In this document: one piece after another, positions 63,388 to 64,000 of the stretch
Layout of the letters: every line of letters begins with the position of its first letter
How positions within the stretch are numbered: position 1 is the first letter of the stretch
Source: Modestobacter sp. Leaf380
GTDB lineage: Bacteria; Actinomycetota; Actinomycetes; Mycobacteriales; Geodermatophilaceae
Assembly (NCBI RefSeq): GCF_001424485.1
Contig: NZ_LMQC01000019.1
Coordinates: 62,001-126,000, forward strand
DNA: 64,000 nt
Reading direction: 5' to 3'
Position numbers and translations under genes: made by a program
Notes under the pieces: model-generated
Databases searched by the model: none
Told to the model about the DNA's origin: nothing
Seen by the model: the letters and a program-made list of their open reading frames with translations, nothing else

Positions 63388-64000
63388 GAGTAGGCGTCCG
63401 GACGGCGCTCGCGCAGGTGGGACAGCACCAGCCGGGAACGGCTGACCTCGCCGGCGACGTCGAGGTCGGCGACGGCGAGACCGGCCTTGGCCCAGGTCCG
63501 GGCCAGCACGTCACCGCCGGGTCCGACCACCTTGGACTGGCCCAGGAACCGCAGTCGGCCCATCGTGCCGGTCTGGTTGGCCGAGACCACCACGACCTGG
63601 TTCTCCGCGGCCCGGGCGCAGTCGTAGAGGTCGAAGAGCCGGGACTGCCGGTCCTGCAGCAGCCGCGGCGCCCGGTCGGTCAGCGAGGCCGGCCACGCCG
63701 ACAGGCAGGCCAGCAGGTGGACGCCGTCCCCGGCGAGGGCGCGGGCGGCCTCGGGGAAGGTCTTGTCGTAGTCGACCAGCATGCCCAGCCGGCCGACCGG
63801 GGTGTCGAAGGCGGTGAACGCGTCACCGGCCGAGTAGGCGGCCACCTCGCCCGCGGGCTGGTGCACCTTGCGGTGCCTGCCCAGCACACCGTCCCCGGTC
63901 AGGCAGACGGCGCTGTTGAAGAACCGGCCGTCAGCGGCCTCGCGGTAGGCCAGGCAGACCACCGTCGGACCGGCCGCGGCGGCCACCCGGGCGAAGACCT
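63384..64000 (-). CDS. nitrilase-superfamily protein, 5'-truncated by the window edge
   Basis: About 205 C-terminal residues of a carbon-nitrogen hydrolase fold protein; the gene continues past 64000, so the N-terminal Glu of the triad is out of view. The Lys is visible in 'GVLGRHRKVHQPAGE'. The usual 'xCYD' nucleophile motif reads 'GMLVDYDKTFPEAARAL', with Asp (codon GAC) in place of Cys, so standard nitrilase/amidase chemistry seems impossible. 'RAAENQVVVVSANQTG' is otherwise typical. It overlaps the glycosyltransferase start by 4 bp and probably begins a Nit1-like cluster beyond the window. Confidence 0.85.
   Translation of the reverse strand, partial: VFARVAAAAGPTVVCLAYREAADGRFFNSAVCLTGDGVLGRHRKVHQPAGEVAAYSAGDAFTAFDTPVGRLGMLVDYDKTFPEAARALAGDGVHLLACLSAWPASLTDRAPRLLQDRQSRLFDLYDCARAAENQVVVVSANQTGTMGRLRFLGQSKVVGPGGDVLARTWAKAGLAVADLDVAGEVSRSRLVLSHLRERRPDAYS

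Overview
The window is very GC-rich DNA (about 73% by eye) from an actinobacterium. Supporting markers are an RbpA transcription factor, IdeR/DtxR iron boxes, a SAM-IV riboswitch, an NDMA-type alcohol dehydrogenase, a Pro-rich TatA, many GTG starts and four-base ATGA/GTGA gene overlaps. A full chemotaxis operon shows that the organism is motile. Motility together with this gene mix would suit a Geodermatophilaceae-like soil or rock actinobacterium (Modestobacter, Blastococcus, Geodermatophilus), but that placement is inference. I saw no tRNA, rRNA, CRISPR array, transposase or phage gene.

Layout. 0-4.5 kb: an SDR, an NDMA-dependent alcohol dehydrogenase, a DUF2277 protein, and an acyl-CoA dehydrogenase divergent from a TetR regulator with a clear operator. 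4.6-12.4 kb: siderophore-iron uptake (two FecCD permeases, an ATPase and, 4 kb away on the other strand, a substrate-binding lipoprotein), with three IdeR-like boxes; between them lie a DUF1540 protein, a degenerate ATPase-like protein, an ABM monooxygenase and a BCCT transporter. 12.5-18.6 kb: an acyl-CoA dehydrogenase-like protein, MscS coupled to a Thr/Pro-rich membrane protein, a zinc alcohol dehydrogenase, TatA, and a MarR regulator divergent from an ABC exporter. 18.7-21.3 kb: a SAM-IV riboswitch and metY-metX.

21.3-34.1 kb, all on the minus strand: cheA, cheW, three tandem chemoreceptors, an unrecognised 315-residue protein, cheB, cheR, cheY, cheX, cheY and a second CheX-like gene. The receptor genes share near-identical signalling halves and are separated by tandem-repeat spacers. 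A 514-bp inverted-repeat-rich region separates cheA from prfC. 34.6-43.6 kb is mostly housekeeping: prfC, gamma-carbonic anhydrase, rbpA, a small HTH protein, GNAT, EamA, CGNR regulator, NAD(P)H-hydrate dehydratase, histidine phosphatase, YdeI family and a class III aminotransferase. 43.7-47.2 kb: a universal stress protein, an APC permease and a saccharopine dehydrogenase-like enzyme that may work with the aminotransferase in amine or amino-acid catabolism.

47.2-60.7 kb is a carbohydrate-use locus. It holds a 1,326-residue secreted multidomain clan-A glycosidase, a short LacI-type protein, an ABC sugar importer (ATPase, two permeases, binding lipoprotein), a full LacI regulator, a GH36 alpha-galactosidase and a divergent aldo/keto reductase. 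Three sites matching the LacI-family consensus TGnAAnCGnTTnCA (one with a single mismatch) sit at its promoters. 60.7-64 kb: an NlpC/P60 hydrolase, a small Cys-rich protein, an MSMEG_0565-type glycosyltransferase, and the truncated edge of a nitrilase-superfamily gene whose catalytic Cys is replaced by Asp. The last two look like the edge of a Nit1-type cluster.

The most unusual non-coding items are two copies (9.1 and 43.7 kb) of one 86-88 bp nested palindrome whose stem changes are partly compensated, plus several other, unrelated intergenic inverted repeats.
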